Shown: positions 48,245 to 58,504 of the stretch, in pieces
Layout of the letters: the number at the start of each line of letters is the position of its first letter
Numbering within the stretch: position 1 is the first letter of the stretch
NCBI GenBank assembly: GCA_963695085.1
Contig: CAVOFV010000001.1
Span: forward strand, 248,001 to 312,000
Length of the DNA stretch: 64,000 nt
Origin: SG8-30 sp963695085
GTDB taxonomy: Bacteria > Pseudomonadota > Gammaproteobacteria > Steroidobacterales > Steroidobacteraceae
Direction: 5' to 3'
Notes under the pieces: model-generated
Database searches by the model: none
Told to the model about the DNA's origin: nothing
The model's input: only the letters and a program-made list of their open reading frames with translations
Position numbers and translations under genes: made by a program

Positions 48245-48329
48245 TAAAGGTATGCGGCGGCACCGGGCGACCCACGGTCACCCGGCGACTGCCGTCCGTT
48301 GACTCATCGATTCCCGGCGGCTGCTTGCC

Positions 48330-50270
<1,941 letters not shown>

Positions 50271-50337
50271 GCGGGTGGCTCCGGTAAGTCTATGAAAACT
50301 GGCTCTACGCGGGACGTGGGGACGGCCGCCCCGGGAT

Positions 50338-50865
50338 TCAAGGCCGGCCGGCGTCCGCCACGATGACGCGCGCCGGGCGCAGCAGGCGGCCATTCAGCTC
50401 GTAGCCCTTCTGGATCACGGCCAGGACGGTGCCGGGCGCTGCCTCGGCGGCCGGCTGCGTGGTCATCGCCTCGTGACGCTCGGGGTCGAACGGCTCGCCG
50501 GCCGGGTCGATCTCGCTGACTCCGGCGGCCTCGAGCGCCTTGCGCAGCAGCTTGAGCGTGGCGCGCTGGCCCTCGGCCAGCGTGGCGGCATCGGCCTGGC
50601 CGGCGGCCTCCGACCCCAGCTCCAGACCGTCCAGCGCCGGCAGCAGGCTTGCGGCCAGCCGTTCGACGCCGAACTGCCGCGCGCTTTCGAGCTCGCGGGC
50701 GGCGCGCTTGCGGTAGTTGTCCAGGTCGGCCACGGCGCGCAGGTAGGCGTCCCAATGCTGCTGCGCCTGCTGCAATGCGTCGGCGAGCTGCTGTTCCGGC
50801 CCGCCGCATCCGGGCGTGCCGGGATCATGTGTTTCGATGGCCTTGTCGCTGGGCTTGTCTTCCAT
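50338..50865 (-). CDS. grpE: nucleotide exchange factor GrpE
   Basis: 175 aa, dimeric exchange factor that releases ADP from DnaK. The long N-terminal helix (about 28-75) has LRAVADLDNYRKRAARELESA. The four-helix bundle includes LLPALDGLELG, and the C-terminal beta domain has FDPERHEAMTTQPAAEAAPGTVLAVIQKGYELNGRLLRPARVIVA, the family signature. ATG 50865 is preferred over the longer frame because the added N-terminus is Ala/Arg low complexity. It lies between hrcA and dnaK. Confidence 0.95.
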   Translation of the reverse strand: MEDKPSDKAIETHDPGTPGCGGPEQQLADALQQAQQHWDAYLRAVADLDNYRKRAARELESARQFGVERLAASLLPALDGLELGSEAAGQADAATLAEGQRATLKLLRKALEAAGVSEIDPAGEPFDPERHEAMTTQPAAEAAPGTVLAVIQKGYELNGRLLRPARVIVADAGRP

Positions 50866-50948
50866 GGCCTGCCGGTCTGTATGTTGCGGGGCCGCGGCCG
50901 CAGCGGCCCGCCGGGCCCCGCTGCCGCTCCGTGAGGGCAAGGTGGGGC

Positions 50949-52016
50949 CTAGCTGCGCGAATTCAAGGCGGCGCCGAGCAGTTTTGCGGTCAGGTCCACG
51001 ATCGGGATCACCCGCTCGTAGGCCATGCGCGTCGGGCCGATGACTCCGAGCACGCCGACCGACTCGCGTCCGCGGGCGTAGGGCGCGGTCACCACCGTGC
51101 AGTCGTCGAGCGTCGTGTAGCCGGACTCGTGCCCGATGAAGATCTGTACGCCCGCCGCGTGCACGCTCTGGTCGAGCAGGTGCAGGATGTCGCTCTTCTC
51201 GTTGAACGCTTCGAACAGCTTGCGCAGCCGCTCGACGTTCGACATTTCCGCGAACTTCATCAGGTTGGTCTCGCCGGCGATCAGCACGTCCGCCTGGTCC
51301 TGCACCGCGTCGCCCTCGAAGACCTGCTCGGCAAGGGCGATCGCATCCAGCATCATGCGGTTCATCTGCTCGCGCGTTTCCTGCAGCTGCGTGACCAGTT
51401 GCCTGCGCACCTGGCTGAACTCCCGGCCGGCGAAATGTTCGTTGAGGTAACTCGCCGCGCGCCGCAGCTGGTCAGCCGAGTAATGACGGTCGAGCCGCAG
51501 CACGCGGTTCTGCACCTCGCGCTCGTTGACGACGATGATGGCCAGCACGCGGTTCTCGGACAACCCGACGAATTCGATGTGCGACATCGAGGCGCCGGAC
51601 GTGCGCGGCACGAGCACGACGCCTGCCAGCCGCGTAAAGCTCGACAGCAGCTGCGATGCGACCGCGGCCAGCGCCTTGGGATTGTCGGCCTGACTCTCGA
51701 AGGCGCGCTGCAGGCCCTGCACCTCGTCGGCCGCAGGCGGCTGCACGCGCAACAGCGTGTTGACGAAGAAGCGGTAGCCCTTGTCGGTGGGCACCCGCCC
51801 GGCCGAGGTGTGCGGGGCCACGACGAAGCCGTGCGCCTCGAGGTCAGCCATCACGTTGCGCACGGTGGCCGAACTCAGGCTCAGGCCGGACTCGCGCGAC
51901 AGCACGCGCGATCCGACCGGGTGGCCCTCACGGATGTAGGTCTCTACCAGGGCCTTCAGCAGCACTTGTGCGCGTTCACTGAGGTGATCGTCGCTAGCGT
52001 AACCAGTATTACCCAT
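50949..52016 (-). CDS. hrcA: heat-inducible transcription repressor HrcA
   Basis: 355 aa, represses heat-shock genes by binding CIRCE. N-terminal winged-helix DNA-binding domain (SERAQVLLKALVETYIREGHPVGSRVLS, SSATVRNVMADLEAHGFVVAPHTSAGRVPTDKGYRFFV), a central dimerisation helix, and a C-terminal GAF-like domain (VVTAPYARGRESVGVLGVIGPTRMAYERVIPIVD). It is first in the hrcA-grpE-dnaK-dnaJ operon, with a CIRCE element 54-80 bases upstream, so it is autoregulated. ATG 52016 gives the standard start. Confidence 0.95.
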   Translation of the reverse strand: MGNTGYASDDHLSERAQVLLKALVETYIREGHPVGSRVLSRESGLSLSSATVRNVMADLEAHGFVVAPHTSAGRVPTDKGYRFFVNTLLRVQPPAADEVQGLQRAFESQADNPKALAAVASQLLSSFTRLAGVVLVPRTSGASMSHIEFVGLSENRVLAIIVVNEREVQNRVLRLDRHYSADQLRRAASYLNEHFAGREFSQVRRQLVTQLQETREQMNRMMLDAIALAEQVFEGDAVQDQADVLIAGETNLMKFAEMSNVERLRKLFEAFNEKSDILHLLDQSVHAAGVQIFIGHESGYTTLDDCTVVTAPYARGRESVGVLGVIGPTRMAYERVIPIVDLTAKLLGAALNSRS

Positions 52017-52069
52017 AAGTCTTTGTCTATAAACGACTTTGTTGCGATGCGACCGCCGTGGACGCCACG

Positions 52070-52096
52070 TTAGCAATCGCCTTCCAAGAGTGTCAA
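52070..52096 (-). promoter_or_regulatory. CIRCE operator overlapping the hrcA promoter
   Basis: On the plus strand ttagcaatc, 9 bases, gagtgtcaa: 8 of 9 and 7 of 9 matches to the TTAGCACTC-N9-GAGTGCTAA consensus. On the minus strand the deviant half reads TTGACACTC and so contains a perfect -35 TTGACA. TGCTAAC at about 17 bases from it can act as an extended -10. HrcA binding would block RNA polymerase directly. Confidence 0.8.
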
Positions 52097-52237
52097 GCGC
52101 GGCGATGGGCCGGGCCGGCGGACCGGCGGCTGCGCCGCACCGCAGGCGACTTCGCGGCGCGTTCGTCACAATACACCCCCGCACGGACCGCCCGCTGGCC
52201 GGGCGTTCGGGACGCATGCTAAAAGGTCGCTGTATCC

Positions 52238-53137
52238 ATGACTAAACGTTTTTGCCGTGTCGGACTGGTCGGGCGGACCGAGGACGCCCGCGTCGGGCCG
52301 TCCATGTCGGCGTTCGCGGCGCACTTGCTCGAGCGCGACCTCGAGGTGCTGGTCGACGAACTGGCGGGCGCGGACAAGATGCCGGCCGGCGTGCATGCCC
52401 TGCCGCTCGAGGAACTCGCGCAACGCGCCGACCTCATCGTCACCATCGGCGGCGACGGCACGATGCTGTATGCCGCTCAACAGGTGATCGGCCGGCCGGT
52501 ACCGCTGCTCGGCATCAATCGTGGACGCCTCGGTTTCCTGGCCGACGTCGTCGGCACCGAGATGACCGCAATCTTCGATGCGGTGCTGGCCGGCGAATAC
52601 GAAGAGGACGTGCGGACGCTGCTGTCCGCCAGGCTGGAGCGGCCCGGCCAGGAACCGCTGACCTGCCTGGCGCTCAATGACGTCGTCATCCAGAAGTACG
52701 AGACCGGGCGCATGATCGACCTGGAGACCCGGATCGGCGGGGCCTTCGTCAACAGCCACAGCGGCGACGGCCTGGTGATCGCCACCTCGACCGGTTCGAC
52801 CGCCTACGCGCTGTCGTGCGGCGGCCCGATCATCCACCCGCAGCTCGATGCATTGGTGCTGGCACCAATATCGCCGCACACGCTCAGCAACCGGCCGATC
52901 GTCGTCGGCTGCGGCAGCGAAGTCGAGGTACGGCTCGCCCGGCAGATTGCCGGGCCGGCGCAGATCACCTACGACGGCTTCGTGATGGGCGACCTGGCGC
53001 TCGGTGACCGCCTGGCCGTCGGCGCCGGTCCCAGGACCGTGACACTGCTGCATCCGCGCGGCTACGACTTCTTCCGCATCCTGCGTTCCAAGCTGCACTG
53101 GGGCCGCAGCGGCCTCAACGAAGAGCAGGAAAGCTGA
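52238..53137 (+). CDS. nadK: NAD kinase
   Basis: 299 aa. Phosphorylates NAD to NADP with ATP or polyphosphate. Catalytic GGDGT at residues 71-75 (DLIVTIGGDGTML), GINRGRLGFLADV, NDVVIQK (the usual NE is ND), STGSTAYALSCGGPIIHPQ, and APISPHTLSNRPIVV are present. ATG 52238 has AAAGG about a dozen bases upstream. It is divergent from hrcA and 4 bases before recN, so nadK-recN are probably cotranscribed. Confidence 0.95.
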   Translation: MTKRFCRVGLVGRTEDARVGPSMSAFAAHLLERDLEVLVDELAGADKMPAGVHALPLEELAQRADLIVTIGGDGTMLYAAQQVIGRPVPLLGINRGRLGFLADVVGTEMTAIFDAVLAGEYEEDVRTLLSARLERPGQEPLTCLALNDVVIQKYETGRMIDLETRIGGAFVNSHSGDGLVIATSTGSTAYALSCGGPIIHPQLDALVLAPISPHTLSNRPIVVGCGSEVEVRLARQIAGPAQITYDGFVMGDLALGDRLAVGAGPRTVTLLHPRGYDFFRILRSKLHWGRSGLNEEQES

Positions 53138-53141
53138 ATTC

Positions 53142-54827
53142 ATGCTGACCCACCTGCAGGTCACGGACTTCGCGATCATCGAGGCCGTCGAGGTCGAACT
53201 GGCCGGCGGCCTGACCGCGCTGACCGGGGAAACCGGCGCGGGCAAGTCCATCCTGGTCGATGCGGTGATGCTCGCCATCGGCGGCCGCGCGACGTCGGAC
53301 ATGGTGCGGCACGGCGCCGAGCGCGCCGAGATCACCGCGACCTTCGACGTCGGCGACAACCCGGCGGCGCTCGGCTGGCTGGCCGAGCAGTCGCTCGAAC
53401 ACGACCACGAGGTCGCGCTGCGTCGCGTGATCGGCGCCGACGGCCGTTCGCGCGCATACGTCAACGGCCAGACCATGACCGCGCAGGTGGTGCGCGAACT
53501 GGGCGCGGCGTTGATCGACATCCACGGCCAGCAGGAATTCCTGTCGCTGGTGCACCGCGACGCGCAGCGGCAGCTGCTCGACGAGCACGGCGACCACGCG
53601 GCATTGCTCGAGCCGGTCGGCGCAGCGGCACAGCGCTGGCGGCAACTGGCGCGCGAACACGAGGCGTTGTCGGCCGCCGCCGCCGAGCGCGGCTCGCGGC
53701 TGGAATTGCTGCGCTACCAGGTCGGCGAGCTCGAGGCGCTGGCGCTCGGCGAGGGCGAGGCCGAAGCGCTCGCCGAGGAGCAGGCGCGGCTGTCCAACCG
53801 TGGGCGCCTCGCCGAGGCGGCCGGCGCCGCGCTGGCGCTGGTCTACGACGCGGACGGCGCCGACGCGCACGCCACGGCGAGCCGTGCCGTGTCCCAGCTG
53901 CGCGCGACGGCCGACCTCGACCCGCGGCTGGGTGAACCACTGCGGCTGCTGCAGGAAGCGGCGATATTGCTCAAGGAGTCGGCGGCCGACCTGTCCGGCT
54001 ACCTCGAATCACTGGACGTGGACCCGGCACGGCAGGACTGGGTCGAACGGCGGGTCGCCGCGGTCGAGGAACTCGCGCGCAAGCACCGGGTTCCGTCCGC
54101 CGGGTTGCCGGCACAACTCGGGGCGCTCCGCGAGGACCTGCGGCAACTCGAGAACTCGGAGGTCGCGCTGGCCGGTCTCGAGCGGCGTCTCGCGGAGACC
54201 CGCGCGCAGTACGCCGCCGCTGCCGCCGCCCTGACCCAGGCGCGCGTCGCCGCGGCCGGCCGGCTGTCCGCAGCGGTCTCGGCCCTCATGGCGCTGCTCG
54301 GCATGCCGGGCGGCCGGCTGGAAATCAGCGTCGAGCAGGATACCGGCGCGGACCCCGCTCCGGCCGGTGCCGACCGCGTGGAATTCATGGTCAGCGCCAA
54401 TCCCGGGCAACCGGTGCGGCCCATCGGCAAGGTGGCCTCGGGCGGCGAGCTGTCGCGCATCAGCTTGGCGGTGCAGGTCGCGGCCGCCCATGGTGTCGCG
54501 CGCACCTGCATGATCTTCGACGAAGTGGACGCGGGTGTCGGCGGCGCCGTGGCGGAGATGGTGGGCCGCCAGCTGGGGGAGCTGGGCGGCCGCGGCCAGG
54601 TGCTGTGCGTGACGCACCTGGCGCAGGTGGCCAGCCAGGCGCGCCACCAGGTGCGCGTCGCGAAACTCACCGACGGCAAACGCAGCCGCATGACGGTCAC
54701 CGAACTGTCGCAGGGCGAGCGGGTCGAGGAACTCGCGCGGATGCTGGGCGGCGTGGAGATCACGCGCAAGGCGCGCGACCACGCCCGCGAGATGCTCAAG
54801 ACTGCCGCGGGCGAACGCGCCAGCTGA
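53142..54827 (+). CDS. recN: DNA repair protein RecN
   Basis: 561 aa, an SMC-like ATPase acting at double-strand breaks. N-terminal ATPase half with Walker A GETGAGKS at 29-36 and the Q-loop IDIHGQQEFLSL. Long coiled coils (about 155-220 and 285-370) flank the tip. The C-terminal half has GGELSRISLAVQV (signature), MIFDEVDAGVGGAVAEMVG (Walker B) and VLCVTHLAQVASQA. It starts 4 bases after nadK. Its TGA abuts the fur stop codon (TGATCA), leaving no intergenic base. Confidence 0.96.
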   Translation: MLTHLQVTDFAIIEAVEVELAGGLTALTGETGAGKSILVDAVMLAIGGRATSDMVRHGAERAEITATFDVGDNPAALGWLAEQSLEHDHEVALRRVIGADGRSRAYVNGQTMTAQVVRELGAALIDIHGQQEFLSLVHRDAQRQLLDEHGDHAALLEPVGAAAQRWRQLAREHEALSAAAAERGSRLELLRYQVGELEALALGEGEAEALAEEQARLSNRGRLAEAAGAALALVYDADGADAHATASRAVSQLRATADLDPRLGEPLRLLQEAAILLKESAADLSGYLESLDVDPARQDWVERRVAAVEELARKHRVPSAGLPAQLGALREDLRQLENSEVALAGLERRLAETRAQYAAAAAALTQARVAAAGRLSAAVSALMALLGMPGGRLEISVEQDTGADPAPAGADRVEFMVSANPGQPVRPIGKVASGGELSRISLAVQVAAAHGVARTCMIFDEVDAGVGGAVAEMVGRQLGELGGRGQVLCVTHLAQVASQARHQVRVAKLTDGKRSRMTVTELSQGERVEELARMLGGVEITRKARDHAREMLKTAAGERAS

Positions 54828-55271
54828 TCAGCCCTTGCCCGTTTCTCCGCTGCCGCGGTGCGGGCAGTTCTTGCGCACGCAGCGGCCGTACAGGATCAGG
54901 TTGTGCTCGGCGATCTTGAAGCCGAGCCGGCTGGCCACGTCGAGCTGGCGCTGCTCGATGCCGCAGTCCATGAACTCCTCGACCTTGCCGCAGTCCATGC
55001 AGACGATATGGTCGTGGTGCTCGCCCTGGTTCAGCTCGAAGACCGAGGTGCTGCCCTCGAAGTGATGCCGCTTGACCAGCGCCGCCTGCTCGAACTGCGT
55101 CAGCACGCGGTACACGGTCGCGAGTCCGATGTCCTCGCCCTGCTCGATGAGCGCCTTGTAGATGTCCTCGGCGGACAGGTGGCGGCCACCGCCGGCCGCG
55201 AGCACCTCGAGGACCTTCACGCGCGGCACGGTGACTTTCAGCCCGACTTCCCGAATGTCCTCGCTTTCCAC
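54828..55271 (-). CDS. fur: ferric uptake regulator Fur
   Basis: 147 aa, iron-responsive repressor. N-terminal winged helix (GLKVTVPRVKVLEVL, HLSAEDIYKAL, GLATVYRVLTQFEQAALV), then the metal-binding/dimer domain with VFELNQGEHHDHIVCMDCGKVEEF and a second Cys pair CVRKNC. Starts at GTG 55271. Convergent with recN and divergent from bamE, a typical gammaproteobacterial arrangement (fur-bamE). No certain Fur box was identified in the 74-base fur-bamE interval. Confidence 0.95.
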   Translation of the reverse strand: MESEDIREVGLKVTVPRVKVLEVLAAGGGRHLSAEDIYKALIEQGEDIGLATVYRVLTQFEQAALVKRHHFEGSTSVFELNQGEHHDHIVCMDCGKVEEFMDCGIEQRQLDVASRLGFKIAEHNLILYGRCVRKNCPHRGSGETGKG

Positions 55272-55283
55272 TGGCCCGCCCCG

Positions 55284-55313
55284 TTCTGATCCAGCACCGG
55301 CATCGGCTATGAT
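55284..55313 (+). promoter_or_regulatory. possible promoter of bamE
   Basis: TATGAT at 55308-55313 (5 of 6) with a poor -35 candidate TTCTGA at 55284-55289, spacing 18. It lies 32 bases before the bamE start. The -35 match is weak, so an activator or another start is possible. Confidence 0.35.
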
Positions 55314-55345
55314 GGCGCGCCATTATTGCTCAGGATGACCGCCCC

Positions 55346-55705
55346 ATGCGAACCGCCCATCAGGCTGCCGTGTGCATGACTGCCGCGCTGGCCGCCGTGC
55401 TCGTCCTGGCCGGCTGCATCTACCGGGTCGACACGCAGCAGGGCAACCTGCTGGACGACGCACAGGTGCAGCAGGTCGAGGTCGGCATGACCCGCAGCCA
55501 GGTCCGGTTCCTGATGGGTACGCCAATGGTGTCGGATCCCTTCAGCCGGAACCGCTGGGACTACACCTATTACTATCGCAAGGGCCGCGGCGGCAAGGTC
55601 CGCCAGTCGCACGTCGTGGTGTACTTCGAAGGCGATGTCGTCAGCCGCATCGAACGTCCGGCGGCGGCGCCGACGACCGACGCGACCTCAGCGGCGACCG
55701 GCTGA
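55346..55705 (+). CDS. bamE: outer membrane protein assembly factor BamE
   Basis: 119 aa lipoprotein of the BAM complex that inserts beta-barrel proteins. Signal with lipobox VLAG|C (Cys24), then the SmpA/OmlA domain: QQGNLLDDAQVQQVEVGMTRSQVRFLMGTPMVSDPF, RNRWDYTYYYRKG, VVVYFEGDVVSRIE. The C-terminal tail is Ala/Thr-rich. Its 3' end overlaps the 3' end of rnfH by 18 bases on opposite strands. Confidence 0.94.
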   Translation: MRTAHQAAVCMTAALAAVLVLAGCIYRVDTQQGNLLDDAQVQQVEVGMTRSQVRFLMGTPMVSDPFSRNRWDYTYYYRKGRGGKVRQSHVVVYFEGDVVSRIERPAAAPTTDATSAATG

Positions 55706-56008
55706 CCGGCGTCCCATCGTGCGGCCTTCCCGGGCCAGTTGACGGCGTCGGGCGCGCGGATCCTTGCGCAGCGGCCGCAGGATCTCGATGCGGTCTCCGG
55801 GCTCGAGTTCTCGGCCGCCCTCGACGATGCGCCCGAAGATCGCCAGTCCGAGCCGGCTGCGCTCGAGATCATCACGCCCCTGCAGCAGTCCCGACAACTC
55901 CACTGCCCGGTCCACGGTCGTGCCGCGACCGACCTGCAGGGTCACGGCGACCTGCCGCGGCGGCTCGGCCAGCACGACGGTCACCTCGATCGATTCAGGC
56001 GCCGCCAT
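55688..56008 (-). CDS. rnfH: RnfH family ubiquitin-like protein
   Basis: 106 aa. The beta-grasp RnfH/YfjF family has IEVTVVLAEPPRQVAVTLQVGRGTTVDRAVELSGLL, LAIFGRIVEGGRELEPGDRIEILRPLRKDPRARRRQLA. The family is named for its link to rnf genes in some species, but the usual neighbour is ratA, as here; its function is poorly defined. ATG 56008 overlaps the end of ratA by 14 bases. The Arg-rich tail is typical. Confidence 0.9.
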   Translation of the reverse strand: MAAPESIEVTVVLAEPPRQVAVTLQVGRGTTVDRAVELSGLLQGRDDLERSRLGLAIFGRIVEGGRELEPGDRIEILRPLRKDPRARRRQLAREGRTMGRRSAGRR

Positions 56009-56432
56009 AGACCTGCCGCGCGCGCTGGCCAAAAGCATCCACCAGCTGGCTGCAGGCGCCTTCGAAGGCGGGCCCGAGCAACAGGCCGGCCAGCGAACTC
56101 ATCGTCTCGAAGTTCATTTCCAGCTCCACCCGGCTGCCGGCCGTGCCGATGGCCTTGAAGTCCCAGCGTCCCTCGAGCGAGCGGAACGGGCCTTCCAGCA
56201 ACCGCATTTCCAGGAACTCGCCGGTCACCAGGCGGTTGCGGGTCGTGAAGCGCGCGCTGGCCCCGGCGCGCCGCAGCGCGAGGCGCGCGGTGACGAGCTC
56301 GCCGTCGCGCTCGAGGACCTCGGCGCCCGTGCACCACGGCAGGAACGCCGGGTAGCGCTCCACGTCGGCGACCAGGTCGAACATCTGCGTCGCGCTGTAG
56401 GGCACGAGCGCACTGCGTCGCACTTGCCGCAT
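55995..56432 (-). CDS. ratA: RatA-type ribosome association protein (START/coenzyme Q-binding)
   Basis: 145 aa, SRPBCC/polyketide-cyclase fold. In E. coli RatA has been reported to block 70S formation, while relatives (Coq10-like) bind ubiquinone. Signature: RRSALVPYSATQMFDLVADVERYPAFLPWCTGAEVLERDG and LEMNFETMSSLAGLLLGPAFEGACSQLVDAFGQRARQVYG. ATG 56432 has an AAGGAGG Shine-Dalgarno; the longer frame to 56570 is not family-like. It is followed by overlapping rnfH and is divergent from smpB, the conserved arrangement. Confidence 0.92.
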   Translation of the reverse strand: MRQVRRSALVPYSATQMFDLVADVERYPAFLPWCTGAEVLERDGELVTARLALRRAGASARFTTRNRLVTGEFLEMRLLEGPFRSLEGRWDFKAIGTAGSRVELEMNFETMSSLAGLLLGPAFEGACSQLVDAFGQRARQVYGGA

Positions 56433-56496
56433 CCCGCCCTCCTTTACGGGTCGGATTGTGTGCGATAGGGCGCGCACCGACAACCGCGGCTGCCGA

Positions 56497-56502
56497 TACA
56501 AT
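56497..56502 (+). promoter_or_regulatory. possible -10 box of smpB
   Basis: TACAAT in gccgatacaatggcggggg, 24 bases before the smpB ATG. No convincing -35 box at the right distance. Confidence 0.35.
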
Positions 56503-56526
56503 GGCGGGGGAACCAGGACGCGACCC

Positions 56527-57000
56527 ATGGCCCAGGACAAAGACCCGTCGCAGACGATCGCGCTCAACAAGAAGGCGCGGCACGACTATTTCATCGACGA
56601 GAGCTATGAGGCGGGCGTCGCACTGGAGGGCTGGGAGGTCAAGGCGCTGCGTGCCGGCAGGCTGCAGCTCAAGGAAGGCTACGTGTTCGTCAAGAAGGGC
56701 GAGGCCTGGCTGTTCGGCGCGCACATCCTGCCACTCAGCACCACTTCCACGCACTTTGTCCCCGACCCGACGCGCACGCGCCGGCTGCTGCTGCACCGGC
56801 GGCAGATCGACCACCTCATCGGCGCGGTCGATCGCAAGGGCTACACGCTCGTGCCGCTGGCCATGTACTGGAAGAAGGGCCGCGCCAAGCTGGAGATCGG
56901 CCTGGCGCGCGGCAAGAAGCAGCACGACAAGCGATCAGACCAGCGCGACAAGGACTGGCAGCGGGAAAAGGGTCGCCTCATGAAGCACCACCGCAGGTGA
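56527..57000 (+). CDS. smpB: SsrA-binding protein SmpB
   Basis: 157 aa. Binds tmRNA and brings it to stalled ribosomes. OB-fold core: IALNKKARHDYFIDESYEAGVALEGWEVKALRAGRLQLKEGYVFVKKGEAWLFGAHILPL, then RTRRLLLHRRQIDHL and GYTLVPLAMYWKKGRAKLEIGLARGKKQHDKR. The basic C-terminal tail (DKDWQREKGRLMKHHRR) mimics the codon-anticodon pairing in the decoding site. ATG 56527; family length about 160. The tmRNA gene is 5.2 kb downstream in the same window. Confidence 0.96.
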   Translation: MAQDKDPSQTIALNKKARHDYFIDESYEAGVALEGWEVKALRAGRLQLKEGYVFVKKGEAWLFGAHILPLSTTSTHFVPDPTRTRRLLLHRRQIDHLIGAVDRKGYTLVPLAMYWKKGRAKLEIGLARGKKQHDKRSDQRDKDWQREKGRLMKHHRR

Positions 57001-57088
57001 CGGGACGCCGCATCCGGCGGTGCCCGCGGCCGGCGCCGCCGCCGTTGCCGTTGCCGTTGCGACAATCCTGCAACGGGAGCATCTCGCG

Positions 57089-57880
57089 ATGACATGGTTG
57101 ACGGTCGTTGCCTGGAACTTCGGCGCGGTGATGGCCTGCATGCTGCTGCTGTGGGTCGTGAGCCTGCCACTGCGCAACGCCAGCATCGTCGACCTCTTCT
57201 GGGGGCCGGGCTTCGCGCTCGTTGCGCTGGTCACCCTGTTCGTGGCCGACGGCTACGCGCCGCGCCAGTGGCTGCTCACCGGCATGACCGCGCTGTGGGG
57301 CCTGCGCCTGGGCGCCTACCTCGCCATCCGCAACATCGGCCACGGCGAGGACGCGCGCTATTCGCGCTGGCGGACGCGGATCGAGGACGCCGGCGGCAGT
57401 TTCTCCCGGCACAGCCTGGTCTATGTGTTCGGCCTGCAGGGCCTGCTGATGCTGCTGGTGTCGCTGCCCGTGCAGTTCGGTCAGCTCGCCGCCGAGCCGC
57501 AGCGCCTGGGCTGGGCCGCCCTGGCCGGCGCCGCGCTGTGGGCGGCGGGCTTCCTGTTCGAGGCGGTCGGCGACTGGCAGCTCACGCGCTTCAAGGCCGA
57601 TCCGGCCAACCGTGGGCGCGTGCTCGACACCGGTCTGTGGCGCTACACGCGTCACCCCAACTATTTTGGCAACGCGCTGCTGTGGTGGGGCATCTGGGTG
57701 ACCGCCTGCGATGCGCCGTCCGTCGTCTGGACGGCCGTCGGACCCGCCCTCATGACGTTCTTCCTGCTGCGCGTGTCCGGCGTCGCCTTGCTCGAGAAGT
57801 CGCTCACCGGCTCCAGACCCGGCTACGCCGACTACATCCGGCGCACCAGCGCCTTCCTGCCGTGGCCGCCGCAACGCTAG
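57089..57880 (+). CDS. DUF1295 family membrane protein (steroid 5-alpha-reductase-like)
   Basis: 263 aa, with six or seven membrane segments. The family is related to steroid 5-alpha-reductase and isoprenylcysteine methyltransferase. Signatures: NASIVDLFWGPGFALVAL (about residue 30), WGLRLGAYLAIRN, and the C-terminal cofactor-type motif GLWRYTRHPNYFGNALLWWGIW (about 187-208), ending SRPGYADYIRRTSAFLPWPPQ. It probably reduces or modifies a lipid substrate in the inner membrane; the substrate is not deducible. ATG 57089 has a GGGAG site. It follows smpB on the same strand after 88 bases. Confidence 0.88.
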   Translation: MTWLTVVAWNFGAVMACMLLLWVVSLPLRNASIVDLFWGPGFALVALVTLFVADGYAPRQWLLTGMTALWGLRLGAYLAIRNIGHGEDARYSRWRTRIEDAGGSFSRHSLVYVFGLQGLLMLLVSLPVQFGQLAAEPQRLGWAALAGAALWAAGFLFEAVGDWQLTRFKADPANRGRVLDTGLWRYTRHPNYFGNALLWWGIWVTACDAPSVVWTAVGPALMTFFLLRVSGVALLEKSLTGSRPGYADYIRRTSAFLPWPPQR

Positions 57881-57962
57881 GCCCGCGTGCCGGCTGATCG
57901 CGGCCGCGGGCCGCTGGCTGGCGCGTGTCCAGCAGCACGGTCCACGCTGCCATCACGGTGGT

Positions 57963-58421
57963 TCAACCGTTCCTTGCGGCAACGCTGCCCGCGAACCTGC
58001 GGTCGAGCGACAGGCCGCCGGCGCCGCTGACCAGCAGTGCGACGGTTGCGCCCAGCAGGGCGAACGGATATTCGAAGCCGCCGGCGCTGGCGAACAGCCC
58101 GCTGGACCAGTGCACGGCGAAGATCGCGACCAGCATCGTGACCGCCAGCCCGGCCGCGGCGGGGCGCACCAGCAGACCGATGAGAACGGCGATGCCGCCA
58201 AAGAACTCGGCGCCGCCTGACAGCAGCGCCATCAGGTAGCCGGGCGACAGGCCCATCGATTCCATGAACTGGCCGGTGCCGGCCAGGCCGTAGCCGCCAA
58301 ACCAGCCGAACAGTTTCTGTGCGCCGTGCGCGATGAAGATGATGCCGACGGGAATGCGCAGCGCCAGCATGGCGAGGCCCGCATCCGTAGCGAAAATCCG
58401 TTGTGCGAGAGTCGGGTTCAT
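57963..58421 (-). CDS. DoxX family membrane protein
   Basis: 152 aa, with four membrane helices. The DoxX family signature is ALRIPVGIIFIAHGAQKLFGWFGGYGLAGTGQFMESMGLSPGYLMALLSGGAEFFGGIAVLIGLLVRPAAAGL. DoxX proteins are linked to redox/thiol stress in other bacteria, but the reaction is unclear here. ATG 58421. It lies directly downstream of the pirin gene on the same strand (83 bases), a frequent pairing, and both are divergent from the LysR gene. Confidence 0.9.
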   Translation of the reverse strand: MNPTLAQRIFATDAGLAMLALRIPVGIIFIAHGAQKLFGWFGGYGLAGTGQFMESMGLSPGYLMALLSGGAEFFGGIAVLIGLLVRPAAAGLAVTMLVAIFAVHWSSGLFASAGGFEYPFALLGATVALLVSGAGGLSLDRRFAGSVAARNG

Positions 58422-58504
58422 GGGTTGTCTCCTGTGGTGTCGAGGTCGTCGTGTCCTGGTCGATGCGCCGCCCGCCGACCGGGCCGGCGGGTCATGGACG
58501 GGGT

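Noticed and set aside
55272..55345. Fur box between fur and bamE
   Set aside because: No segment matches the 19-base inverted-repeat consensus well enough to claim autoregulation.
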